Shown here piece after piece: positions 12,950 to 24,993 of a stretch of 64,000 nucleotides of DNA. The stretch covers positions 855,477 to 919,476 of the forward strand of contig VYZB01000015.1 of assembly GCA_013397455.1 (NCBI GenBank), read 5' to 3'. The notes beneath the pieces were generated by a model that saw nothing but the letters and a program-made list of their open reading frames with translations, was not told where the DNA came from and ran no database searches. Positions within the stretch are counted from its first letter, which is position 1, and each line of letters begins with the position of its first letter. The position numbers were made by a program, and so were the translations under genes. The stretch is from Crotophaga sulcirostris (taxonomy: Eukaryota > Chordata > Aves > Cuculiformes > Crotophagidae).

Positions 12950-13092
12950 TCTGGGAAGGACCATTGTTTAGATGATAGGTTGGTGTTGGTGTTAGTGTTA
13001 CTGTTGGGTTATAAGTTGGACACGATGATCTCAAAGGTTCTTCAAACTTGTAATACTGTGATACTGTGATACTGTGATACTGTGACTGTGAC
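12950..13092 (+). mobile_element. CR1 LINE, short 3' end
   Basis: The last part of a CR1 copy. It contains GATGATAGGTTGGTGTTGG, GGTTATAAGTTGGACACGAT, GATCTCAAAGG, and a clean tail of ATACTGTG units at about 13052-13082. The tail type matches the copies at 5.25-5.51 kb and 56.6 kb. Only about 140 bases are recognisable, and the 5' boundary is approximate. A plus-strand frame starting at 12788 runs into this element. Confidence 0.85.
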
Positions 13093-13679
13093 AAGAGAGA
13101 GATGTCTCAGTGGAGAGTGGTTGGCATCGTATGGCACACCAGATACACAGGCTAGGACAAATTTTAAGTAGAGGAATCCTAAAGGATGTAAAAATGTCAA
13201 GATGACATGGTAAGATGACATGATAAAAATGTTGGGAATGGAATGTATGATAGATACCTAACACAAATAAGCCAATAGTCAAATGCAATATGGCAGCATT
13301 TGGCTATCAGGAGAAGTTTGACTACACGAAATAGTTATTACCATGTCTTTCCTCAACAAAATATGAATGATATACCTTTTGGTTTCCATGAGGAGACTTC
13401 TCAAGGCGTGGAACTCTCCTGAGTCCAGCACAGCCTCATAATTGCCCCCAGGTCCAGATCTGTAGCCACACTGTGACAGTCTTCGTTCTTCTGATAGAAC
13501 AGCAGTGCTATTCACTTTCAATCACATGAGACAGTAATTAGTATGGATAGTTAAAATAGCCTACATAGTAAGGAACATGTCTGCAGCATGAGGGGTATTC
13601 CTGTTGGGAATATACTACATTATAAACAATTCATTTCTAGGATCTATGATGTGTCTTTCAGCCCTGGTCAGTTTGTTAT
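13093..13679. other. Unique segment between CR1 tail and second direct repeat
   Basis: About 590 bases without a recognisable element. Two minus-strand frames (13031-13288 and 13279-13521) overlap the region. The second has a moderately protein-like composition but lacks a supported start or splice context. Confidence 0.35.
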
Positions 13680-13729
13680 TTTGTTATAGCAGATAAATAT
13701 GAACCAATGTAGAGTTTAGCATCAGAAAA
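13680..13729 (+). repeat. Diverged direct repeat, copy 2
   Basis: The partner of 12686-12735, containing CAGATAAATATGAACCAATG and TTTAGCATCAG. Seven or so mismatches are seen over about 49 aligned bases. The divergence indicates an old event. Confidence 0.6.
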
Positions 13730-16700
13730 TGCTAAAGAAATTGAATATTACTTAAAATCTGCAGTAGAAATTCTTTCTTTATACCCATATTCTGAAGGCA
13801 AGGCAAATTTTCATAACCCTCTGTAGATACCTAAAACTTATTGCTCAGCCCATTCCCCTGAATGTGCTGCACACCTGAGTCTCAACACAAACACTAGCTG
13901 TTGGTCTTTGAGTTTTTATTGAATCAATCAGGGAGGGACTTTTCTAGTTTTTTTCAATTGGGCAAGAAGTGTCAGAGGAGAAGGAACATCCTGACTTGAA
14001 GAATAAGCATGTGCTTTTTGCCTTTTATTATACCTGCAGCTGTTAATGTTTTTAAAGGTGATTCTGGCTTTCAATAATGCTTTACTGTACAGAAGCATCA
14101 AGTGCTAATCCTAGTTTAACTGCCCCAAGTCTGTCTTGTGTGGTATTTGTTTGCTGGAGTTAAATAGGTTGCAGTCTGTCCAGGAACAAGTAACAGACAA
14201 TTTTACATGTAGGCATAGACAAATGTGTGATAGAAATATTAACATTTCCTTTAGAAAATAATCTACAGTAATGAAAGTGCTTCTGCTATCAAAGACCAGG
14301 AGGGGTTAAACAGAGATATATATATATATATATATACTGAGTCAGAGCCTTTGAACAAACACCTGTAAGCTAATTCCATAACAAGAATTCCTTAGTGTGC
14401 TCCAAATATATATATTCTAATATTTTTAAAATATTTGTTAAATCTCCAATCTGGTGTTTATCCCAACACTTAACCTTCTGAAGATGAGCAAGTATCGTGC
14501 TTGATACTGCTCTTACTTGCTACCTGCTCTCAAAAACTGTGCATGGGTGGTCAATACTTTTTGACTTGGATCACTTTGTGTATGTTCAGCATGAAAAGAA
14601 TATTGCTTTAAAAGAATATTGCCAGATGAAGTAAATGTGTCATGTGGTGCAACACAATACAATACAAAAGGAGCTACCATAGATTATTTCCTTGCAGAAA
14701 TAATGTAAATTCAATTTCAAATAGCCAGTCTTTTCCTCCTATTGGTAGATAGCCCTCAAGATTCACGTATTTCTCAGCATATTCAATTAAATACAGTTAA
14801 TATTGCTCATCATGGGCCTTCCTCTGTGCTCATTTTCCATTGCGACCTAATAAATGCTATCATTAGAAGAACCTTTGAAAAGAGGTTACATTTTTGAAAG
14901 CATTTAATGTGCATTACTGGGTAGCTTATTACTGCTGTTGTATTATTATCAAGCATAAAGAATCATACATCATGTATATACTTAACATCAAGCTGTTTAA
15001 CTAAGATTACTCCTGTTGGAGTTACACTGTGCGTAATATTCTGCACCATGTAATACAATCCAAGAAGCGAAAGACACAGGAGCTGAAACAATGTATAACT
15101 TTTGTATCTTTCCTGATTTTTCAGTTTCAGTACACAAAACTGTTTCCAAGGAACTAATCACAGTATTATGTTTTTTTAAAAATCAGCTCAAATAATGTGT
15201 TTTTGTCATGTAAAGAAAACTCATTTCTTCTCTTTTTATGCCAGACTGTTATTTCCAGTTAGTAGACTGAAATGATTGCTTGTATCTCCTGGGTCTATTA
15301 AAGAAATTTGGCTTTTTAATGGGCCTTGTTAGGGTTGAAGACCAATGTTTTTCAGGTACTATTTTTTGTGTTATTGGTGCACTACCTGCTGAGTCATCAG
15401 CACAGAAACCAGAGGTTAATTTCACTTCTACTAAATGAGGCAGATAATCGGCCGTCAGAGGATGGTTCCTGCGCTGTAAATAAGTCTTGACAAGCTGAGG
15501 GACAGCACTGTGCTTCACTCAGCCCTCTTTACACCATCTGTCCACAAATTAAGACAAAGTAAGGATATTAATTTGTCACATTTCAAAAGCTGTACTGACA
15601 AACCAACATGGACATTTTTAAATGGCGATGAACAACTGAAACATTTTACTAATATTTCGTTGAGCCATGGGTTATAGTTTTTGCAAACTTCTTTTCCAAC
15701 AATGAATGTGGAAAGTGTTTTGACCAGATGTACAGCTAATGACTATCAAAGCAGATCTATTGCAAAATATTATAATTCAGTGCATTTTTTTAATTATGTT
15801 GGAAGTGGTACGACACAAGAACCTGATGGCACGAGAATCTGTTGGATTTCCCAGAGATGTTATACGAAGAATAAACTTTCTGCTAATGGGGAAGCTGTTA
15901 CATGGTTTCAGGAGCCAGAAACATTCATGGAAAAAAAAATGAGCTCACCAAAGTAATGCATGGTGTAAAATATTTCCTGGAAATTGCTGGGGCGAGAGCA
16001 CACCTTATCTACTTCACTAAATCCATGCAACATGAAGGCAGAGCAGTGATTCAGTAGATCTTACACTAAATCACACCAGCTTACTGTGGAAGTGGTAATA
16101 GCTGTTTTGTATCTGCAAGAGACTTAATTTTACAGGTGCATTTTAACTATTTATAACACAATATGTCTATTCATGTGCAACACTTTTATTTTAAAATAGA
16201 ATAGACTTCAAAGGGTTCAGAGGTCAAATATATATCCATGACTGAAATATAAAAATATTACAGAGTTATTCTAATGATCTCCAAACTAAGCACTATTAAA
16301 CAGGGAACACAGCTCTGGAGTTGAACTGAAAAGAAATGAAGGCACAAAGCAATTTTCATTTTTCTCTGGAACAGTGCCACACATTAACTACAAGGCTATG
16401 ATTAATGAGTACTAATGCTTCCATATCCAGATTAGGCTAAACAGCTTTTTAAAGACAGTGTTTTTAATTTTCCTTCTTCATTACAAGACAGAGATAAAAT
16501 TGAGCATCTAAACAGAATTTAACAAGAAACTTTTTTTTGTATAATGGTTTTGTAAAATGGCTTTGAGTTTTCAGATAACAGGTCCATAATGATCCAGTAT
16601 AATGGGAACCTGAACATCTAATTTACCTGCTGACACCTGAATTTAGATGTCAGAATCTACAGCTGAATCCTACCCTTATATAACAATGTCCTTCAGTGGT

Positions 16701-19700
16701 GTATGTCTCTACATTTACTCTATGGGGATCAAAGGTAACAGGCTTAAATTAAGGAGCTAATTTTTCATCTGCTAAACTTAGATGAGATAGGAACCACCTA
16801 TGGTTCAGAGAAATACTTCCCAAGCATTTTTAATTAATGATGATCAGATTCTCATTACAACCAGAGGAAAGCTTGTCACTAATTGTGTCTTCAGTAAGAA
16901 AACAATATAGGGAGTGAATGGAGTTGTTACACTAGAGTTTTGGACAAGGTTATTATTGTAGTTTCTTTCTATAAGAAACTTTTATATTGTTAATTGCAAT
17001 TGTCTATTAAATTTTATTCTTAAAATCATCCACTAACTATGTGCAGTGGTAAAGTGTAAGAGGTGAACACTGTTAAAGTCTGTAGGATTCTTAAGCAGTG
17101 TGGGATGAAGTATTAATTAAATCATCATTAATTTAAGGACTCAATTTTGACTAATTAATCCACAGCATCGCATAAATAATCAGATTAGAAATTATCAAAA
17201 TGATTTAAAAATGATGTCATGTTAAAATTTTAAAAATACATACAACTAGAAAAATTACAGAATATATGAATCTATATACATCAAGCTAAAATTGATTTCT
17301 AATTAAGTCGAAATAGGTGGCTTCACAAGAGCTAACTTATCCTGCATTTGGCTACTGCCAGGTTTCTGTGCTCTGCACTGGAATATTTGATCCTGGTGAC
17401 TTCTTGAAACCTGGTGTCTGTTCTAAGTTGGCAAGGCTATGAATTATACACTAGTGGGTTTTGATTTTGATCCAGGCCCAGGTGAAATGAACCTCCACAA
17501 TCCTCCTTGCTGACAGCACCTTCTAGTACCATAGAGTTCCTCTTTATTCCTAATATTTTCTCTTGTTGCTATCCATGTCATTGTCCAAGCTAAGATTCAT
17601 CTTATCTGGCTCTGGAGTCCACATTTTACTCAGTTTAAGCGTTTAGAGTTAAGCACAGTTAAGTGGTCAGGAGAAGAAGCTAGGAAACTTGCATTCAATC
17701 ACTAGGAGATGGGAAACAATTCAGTTAAAATAAAACATATTTGGAAGAGTTGGTTAATTTGGAATGTTTGTAGTGTTTACCTAAACTGTGCCTATGCATA
17801 GTTGTTGTCTCTATAATGTTGCTTAAATAATAGGATATTCTTTTTTGGGATAAATGTTGAAGTTAAATTGGATATGCCCATTTCAGCAACTCAGGATACA
17901 TTTTTTTGAGTGTAAAATTGACTGTTCAGAATGTATGCACTTCTCAGTTTCGCGGGTGAGAATCCATGAGAACTGTTTTTGCAAAGCTGTTATTAGCATA
18001 ATAAGCATATAAAGAAAAAAAGGTGGGAATCAAACTGTCCTTCAAAATAGCTGAGTTGAACCACTTTTGGAGACTCCTGTGACTGTATGTAGTTTTAGTA
18101 GCTTAACTAATTACAGCAAAAGAAAGATATTCTCCTAGCTTATGAAGTTTGGCTTAAGAGCATGTTCAATTGAAAATACTTGCTTTGCTTACCTACTTTT
18201 GGATAGCTCTCCACAATAAGGGCTCCAGAAAAGGTTTGACATAATTTATCAATGAGAAGTAGAATGTTACTTCATAAAGCATCCCCTCTCCTAAGTGCCA
18301 ACAGTTTTGGTTCTGATTCCCATTAAAAGAAGGGAAAGAAGCAAAAATGTTAGATAGGCCAGCCTGAGTGGTGTTTGCTATTAATGACCTATGGTGTCAC
18401 ATGTATTTCTTATTTGAAAAATAGAAGGTGAGCTACATTCCTTATAAATTACTGCAAACTAATTTGTCTTGCAGAAAAGGAAATTAAATTTATTCTTCAA
18501 AGCTAGTGAACTTCTTCCAGTAAGTTTCTCCTTAATTTTGTAGCACTGGTATTAGAGGAATTATATTACCTTACTTAACCTCTCTGAAAAGATTAGTTTC
18601 ATTATCTATTGAGTATTTTTCCATAGTGTTTTCTAAATTGAGACTAAGAAGTAACATATAAATCCTAGGTAATTCTTCTTTAAAACTAATAACTGTTCCA
18701 TTTTTCTGATGAACTGATATTTGACAAATACTTCACTGTTATACAGCTATGCCTTTTTCTAGCAAAAATTCTTTAGAAGCTGTAAGCCTAAGTAGTTTAA
18801 GTTTTGAAGCTGTGTGGCATAGTTTATGAATTGGAGCTTACTTAGAGTTCCTCAGTATTGACTGGAGAGAAAGAGGGAGCTGTATAATGAATGTTCTTTA
18901 TTCTCACACTCTTAGCTGTTTTTAATTTTGATTTCAAATGTGTTCATACTACACAGAAATGAGCTGTCTCTATGGAGTGCAGAAGAAACAACCTGCATCA
19001 ACATGTAAACATGAAGGGAATTTCCAAAGTTTTCTTTTATGTTTTCTCTCTCTTCCTTTTTTCTTTCCTGCCTTCTTAGATTATCAAGATGAAGCAGGAG
19101 ATGTTTAAAATAAATTAAAACTTAATTTGCATGCAAGCATTGAGTTCCTTACCATAGGCAGGTATCAGCCTCATTTGCTTTGAGAAGCTTCTGTTAGTGT
19201 GACTTTGAGGAGTAGTTGCTTGATGACCCTTGGAGCGCTGTGCATGCCACTTTTCATTCAGGATAAGGTTTTGAGAAGCATTAGAAAGAGCTGCTCACAT
19301 GCTATTTGGAAAAGTCTGGTCAAAACTCGAGCTCTTATTTATTTATTTCCCGGGTAATACATCTCAAGGATTGCTTTGCTCTTATTCCTGGAATTGATAT
19401 CCTGTTATGATTGTGATCTGGCCATTATCCATATTAAAGCTGAGACAGCAAGCGGAATCTCTGAAGAGGTAGCAGGACCATATTGAGAACATCACTGCAT
19501 TTCTTTTGGTTCACATAGCAACAAGCATGTACAGCCTCTGATGGAAGACCAACAGGGAGTTATGGGAACCTCAACTCTCAGACCTCGCAGTCATTCAAGC
19601 ACTGTAGAACAAAGGGCTTTGAATAAGTCCTTTCAATTGGTCATTTTTATTTGATGCTGGATTAAATGATTTGTCCCTATAATATGGTTACCCTGTGATA

Positions 19701-22700
19701 TGTATACTACCTCTCTTTAATCATCAATGATTTCATTAATCAAATAACTTTCAACAGTCATCCTCTTGCACAAATTACATTTCTACTAACTATATTTCCT
19801 TCATTTATCCTCTTTTTATTAATAAGCCAGTGAAGTTACCTTCATTTTAGTTTGAGCTCTATTTGAAATATATAATTTCTTCTTGTGTTTTCCCTCTTTC
19901 TTTAAAAAAAAAAAGAAAGAAAACATCTCAGCCATATATATGAACAAAATACCAATATGTTTAATACATTAGTACCAGCAGCACTTTTGGTACTGCTATA
20001 AATGACTGGCTAACTGGAGGCTTACCCTCTGTAACTCAATAGCTGCAGGTACACACAGTAGTGGAGTGTTGTAAGCATCTCCTATCAAGTGAGAAATGGA
20101 GTTGGCTCTTGATCAGTGATTTTCAGATCTCAATGCAGAGAGATCCAAAGGAAAGCTTTGCCTCAAAGCACTTTTTCATTTGGCACAATATAAATGTGTA
20201 TAGTTTTCTTACTAAGTGCATTATGTGAAGTAATTTGAAAATGTATTATGAACAATTGTGGAAAGAAACATGATTTGGAAACTATCATTCATCTTTTCAA
20301 ATGCCTTGTTATTTATTGAAAGGGAAAAGGATTATTTTTGTTTGAAATAAAATTCTTTCTTAGTCCCATCCCTATCGCATCAAGGTGGAAATCTATCCCC
20401 ATTGTAAGTGCTTGGGAAAAGCTTATACTGCTAGAGTTCAAGTGGTTTAAGGCCTTTTTCTGGCTGCCTTTATATTCCACATTTCACGTGTTAGGAGGTT
20501 AAGTTCTCTAGTCTTATCTGCTATGAAAATTACCTGTTGCTAAGAAAAGCTATTGGCAATGGGTAAAACTGAAAAAATGTTAAAAACAGTTGAAAGGCAA
20601 ATATAGACAAGGACAAATCATGTTTCACACTGCTTCAGAAACAATGTGTAATTCTAGCTCAGAATCAAATCCTGCGCTCTACATCACGTGGATGTATGTC
20701 AGTGATGTTTAATGTCATACAGAAACAATGAAAACAAAAAATAGCCTGCTTGTCACATAAGCATGAGGCTTCAAGAGACAATGCCAAATGGTTTGTTTAT
20801 CCATTTAAGATTTTTTACAAGTGCTCAGCTTTGAAGATCTTCGCATAGTCACCTTGGAAGAAAAGAATACAGTATACAATTCAGGTGAACTGAGACTCTT
20901 TCTGAAGGTGATAAAAATGGTAGGGTTGGAGGGTGGAACTCCACTGCCCTAACTCAGGTCCAGTAATTTAGGGCAGCTGCTGAGGGTTTTTCTAGTCTAA
21001 TGCAGAGACACTGATATTCTCAGGGTATGATTCATCCTATCTAATGTGGTGAGTAAAGCACTTGTTGGTGCTTATTGCTTTCCAATAAATTAAACAAGGG
21101 CAAGGGTGTATATGTGAAGAAGAAGAAAGAGAGGTCAAATAAAGATATAGATGCTCTTTGGCATGAGAGTTCTTCAAGAGGCTGTTCATAAAACGTACAG
21201 GCATCTAACAACACTTTCCAAACAACATATTATTTGGGCAAGCAGTTAGTTAGGGAGACTTGGTGATTTTCATTGTATTTACTCTATCCATAGCTGAATA
21301 GTAGGTAGCTTGCATGATCCCGTGAATTTAGCTTAGCTAAGTATAGACAGTCTACTGTGACTTACGCTTGCCTCTGAATCATAAGCACATGGAGTGTCAA
21401 GGTATTTAAAAATTCTGTCAAATAAAAGAATCATCCAAATTACAAGCTATCCAAATTGCTAGCTTTCATTTTACTGTCCATTTTACGCACTTACCTGGGA
21501 TGAAATAGGATAAGAATTGGTATGGTATTAACGTTTCAGGTTTCATTAAAGCTTTTTTTTCTTATTTCTTCCCTTCTCTCTACTATTATTTACTTCTTCT
21601 TTCTCATAAATAAGAAATTTAGCAAACAAAGCAGACAACAGCTCTGAACTGTATTGCTACTTACTGCCTGGTTTGGGTAAGTTCAGTGATACAACTGAAT
21701 TAATTTACTAAAGTAAGAATAGCTTGGTTTCAAAGACATGGTACATTTTCAGTCCTCACAGACTTCACCAGATAGATTTGCTTAGGGCAGGCTTAGATGG
21801 ACTTCTAAATGAAAGCAGAATATTTGAATATGAAACCAGTGTCTTCCTTTTTAGTCTTTGCTAGGAATAGTTTCTGCTGCTTCGTGTGAATCTCGAGTAA
21901 ATATGACCCAATGCACATTCTTCCTGTCAAATCCGGCAAGGTTACCACCAAAATAAATTTAACAGAGGGAATGCTAGTAAAGTAATAGCCTTTTTTTTTA
22001 GTTAAGCATAGGAGACTCCTGTAATAAATGATCACCAATGTTTTATTAGTTCTTTTATATCATGAAGAAGAAAAAATCCCACAGTTTGGAAAAAATCCCA
22101 GTCTTTAAATAAGGTTCTATATTATCTAATACATTCTACATTTTTAATTTTGAAATTTTTTCCTTTCCTGTAGACTATCATATTTGGAACACTAATATTT
22201 AACTTCCTTTTTACTGTTACAGCAAATAACTGCTCTATTGACTCCAACGCCTAACCTAAAAAACAACGAATTTTCATCTTTAATTGACAAAATGTGTCAG
22301 ATGGAGTTTTTCCAATTTAGCTTTACCTGTGTGAAATACAAACTCCTGCTATAATGTGAATCCTCTTGCTAATGAAGACAGGCAGACACCTCCAGAGAGT
22401 GCCCCTTCCTAGGCTAAATTATATGAACTATCCTTTTGCAGAAGATATCCTTTTTTTTTTATTAAATGGCTAAAGTGACTGAACCTGTCCTTAAAACAAA
22501 ATTCTCTATACAATAAATGAAGACATTTAGGCATATCTGAATTCAAGATAAGTATACTTGACTCTGAAAGTCGATAGTTTCAATTTACCTCATTATGTGA
22601 GTACTGAGAGTCAGCCTAATGTGATAAGTTCAGTCAGGTGCTGCCCCTGTTTTGTCATCAAAACAAGTAGTAGGTTGTTCTGAGAACGCTAAGTATATCT

Positions 22701-22824
22701 GATTAACAATTGTAACATGTAAATATAACATGAATAGATAATGTACAGGTACATGCTCTCTCTTTCTCCATTGATTATTGGGATATAGAAGCCTCTTAGG
22801 TTTTGACCTTTGACCTTTGGACAG
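13730..22824. other. Long transposon-free AT-rich stretch
   Basis: About 9 kb with no LINE or LTR that I can recognise, no RNA gene and very few open frames. A minus-strand frame at 15249-15518 (stop to stop, about 89 codons) has a protein-like mix of residues but no strong acceptor. Long repeat-free AT-rich tracts with clustered TAATTA words (for example 17110-17306) are typical of regions with conserved non-coding elements in vertebrates. Whether this is one cannot be told from a single sequence. Confidence 0.4.
14316..14336. repeat. (AT)n microsatellite
   Basis: Ten or so uninterrupted AT dinucleotides. A shorter TA run follows near 14407. Confidence 0.85.
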
Positions 22825-23412
22825 TGTTGTTATGTAACAACAACTAAGCCCCACACAGCTGCTTGCTCACTCTCCCTGAGGGTGGGATGGGGAGAGAATT
22901 GGAAGGATGAAAATAAGACAGCTCATGGGTTGAGATACAGAACATTCAATAGGTAAAGACAAAGATGCATCCACAAGCAAAGTAAAACAAAGAATTCACT
23001 CAGTACTTCCCACCAGCAGGCAGGTGTTCAGCTGTCTTCAGGAAAGCAGGGTTCTCTCACATGCAATGGCTACTTGGGAAGACAAACGCCATAGCTCCAA
23101 GTGTCCCCCCTACCTCCTTCTTCTCCACAGCTTTTATTACTGAGCACAATGTCATATAGTCTAGGATATCCTTTTGGTCAGTTGAGATCAGTTGTCCTGG
23201 CTGTGTCCCTTCCCAGCTTCTTGTGCACCCCCAGCCTACTGGCTGGAGAGACAGCATGAGAATCCCAAAAATCTTTACCCTGTGTAAGCACAGTTCAGCA
23301 ATAACTAAAACATCCCTGTGTTATCAAGACTGTTTTCAGCACAAATCCAAAACACAGAGCCACACAACCTGCTATGAAGCAATTTAATTGTATAGCAGCC
23401 AAAGCCAGTACA
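22825..23412 (-). mobile_element. Solo LTR, avian ERVL-like
   Basis: A long terminal repeat of an endogenous retrovirus in minus orientation. The plus-strand copy opens TGTTGT..CAACTAAGCCCCAC and closes AAAGCCAGTACA, so the reverse strand begins TGT and ends CA as LTRs do. Internal landmarks I recognise from common neoavian LTRs, read on the plus strand, are GCTGCTTGCTCACTCTCCC, CATGGGTTGAGATA, CCCAGCTTCTTGTGCACCCC and the stretch GCACAGTTCAGCAATAACTA. At about 590 bases it is near full length. No gag, pol or env sequence adjoins it, so it is a solo LTR left by recombination between two LTRs. The 5-base flanks (GACAG and GATGG) do not form a clean target duplication, either because of decay or because the ends are misplaced by a few bases. 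Confidence 0.75.
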
Positions 23413-24525
23413 GATGGTCAAGGTTAAGCGAGCTGAACCTTCACCTTAAAATTTAGTTGACTCTGAGATGCTTTGTCCTACTGAAATCAACTGAAGCAAA
23501 TATATACATGTCTATGTATGTACAACTGTGAAAGAGCATTTAACCTATATTTTTCCATTTAATATGCATGATTTTACATTGAAAAGCATCTTTTATTTTG
23601 AGCATCAAAGACATTCTTTATGACAACTTACTGAAATTTCATACGTATGGTATGTAAATCCTTTACATTGATTGAGCTGGCTGAGTTGTTCTATTTAATT
23701 GGCAGAGAAGCAAATGCACTCTGCAGACTATAAATGAATAAAAACAGGTTTCTAGAGAATGACATTATTGGCAGGCTGGTAAAGGGGTTAATAGAATTCC
23801 ACAAGGGAAATTCCCTTTTATCAGCTGAAGTAGATGCCTGTGGCAAATTGTTGACCCTGCTAAAAAGCTTTGTCTTCTTCTGTGTTGTAAAGGAGACAAA
23901 TAATTTCTCACTTTTCTCATGTTGATTTGTATGTTGCATCAAACCAAAGGAAAATAAAACAGAATACAAAACCCCTGATGTTCACATTTACAGTAAACAC
24001 AGGTAATTGATAACAAAAGGTTAATGTCTTTGTCCCTATAAGTATGAAATCATTTGGCTTTCATGAATGAAAACTGATAAATTCCAAAAAAGTATGATTT
24101 ATGTGCCTACATTTCTGAATAAGTAATTGGAGAGATATCGTTAAGGTTTTTTTTTTTTTTAAGGATTATTTAAATAAAGTATCCAAAGTATCTTTATGAT
24201 GCCTGAAGATCATCAATCGAATTTAGTAATGAGGTAAGACTCATGCTCGCAATGATTAATTTTGTCACGGCATGTATCTATATGCCCCAGTCTCCTTACA
24301 TGAATTTACCTTTGAGAATGGTCACTGTGCAATTTGGTTTGGTCTGTAGTGCCTTGAGTCTTCTGTTTTTTTCAGGCTGCATCCACCATCTCTGCTTCAG
24401 GCAGCTTTGTCATTCCCCCTGCCCTTTCTGGTACCCTGGTGAAAGGAGCCAGTCCCCTGTAAGCCAGCTTCCCTAGCCTTCAGGAGTTTAGTCTGATGTC
24501 TTTAATAATGCCAGTAACTGAAGAC
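23413..24525. other. Unique sequence between solo LTR and CR1
   Basis: No gene is recognised. Complementary open frames at 23691-23969 (minus) and 23734-23925 (plus) overlap and have no supporting evidence. There is a poly-T run at about 24149. Confidence 0.45.
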
Positions 24526-24993
24526 TGGTGTCCTCAGCACAAGAAAGACATGGACCTGTTGGAGCAGTTGCAGAGGAGGGCCACAAAAGTGATCAGAGAG
24601 ATGGGACACCTCTCTTTTGAGGACAAGCTGAGAGAGTTGTGCGACCTGGAGAAGAGAAGGCTCCAGGGAAAGTTTTCAGTACCTAAAGGTGACTTATAAG
24701 AAGATTGGGACAGGTTTTTTAGTAGAGCATATTGCGTTAGGACAAGAGATAATGGTTTTAAAATAAAAGAGGGTAGAGTTAGACTAGACATAGGGATGAA
24801 AAGTTTTACAATGAGGGTGGTGAGACATTGGAATAAGTTGCCCAGAGGGGTGTGTGCCTGGAAACATTCAAGGTCAGGTTGGATGGGGCTCTGAGCAACC
24901 TGATCTATTTGAAGACACCCATGCCTTTACAGAGGGCTTGGACTAGATGGTTGTTAAGGGTTCCTTCCAACCCAAACTATTCTATAGTTTAAC
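24526..24993 (+). mobile_element. CR1 LINE, 3' fragment with ORF2 C-terminus
   Basis: A 5'-truncated CR1. The frame from about 24538 to 24699 encodes the end of ORF2 with the family's typical pattern (KKDMDLLEQLQRRATK, then LSFEDKLRELCDLEKRRLQ), followed by a frameshift. Downstream landmarks are TTGCCCAGAGG, AGGTTGGATGGGGCTCTGAGC, GGACTAGATGG, CCTTCCAACCCAAACTATTCTATAG. The tail is of the ATTCTATA type. It differs from the ATACTGTG-tailed copies and so belongs to a different CR1 subfamily. It is not capable of movement. Confidence 0.92.

Noticed and set aside
15249..15518. Minus-strand 89-codon frame with protein-like content
   Set aside because: It begins directly after a stop, has no pyrimidine-rich acceptor or Kozak-like ATG, and I know no homologue.
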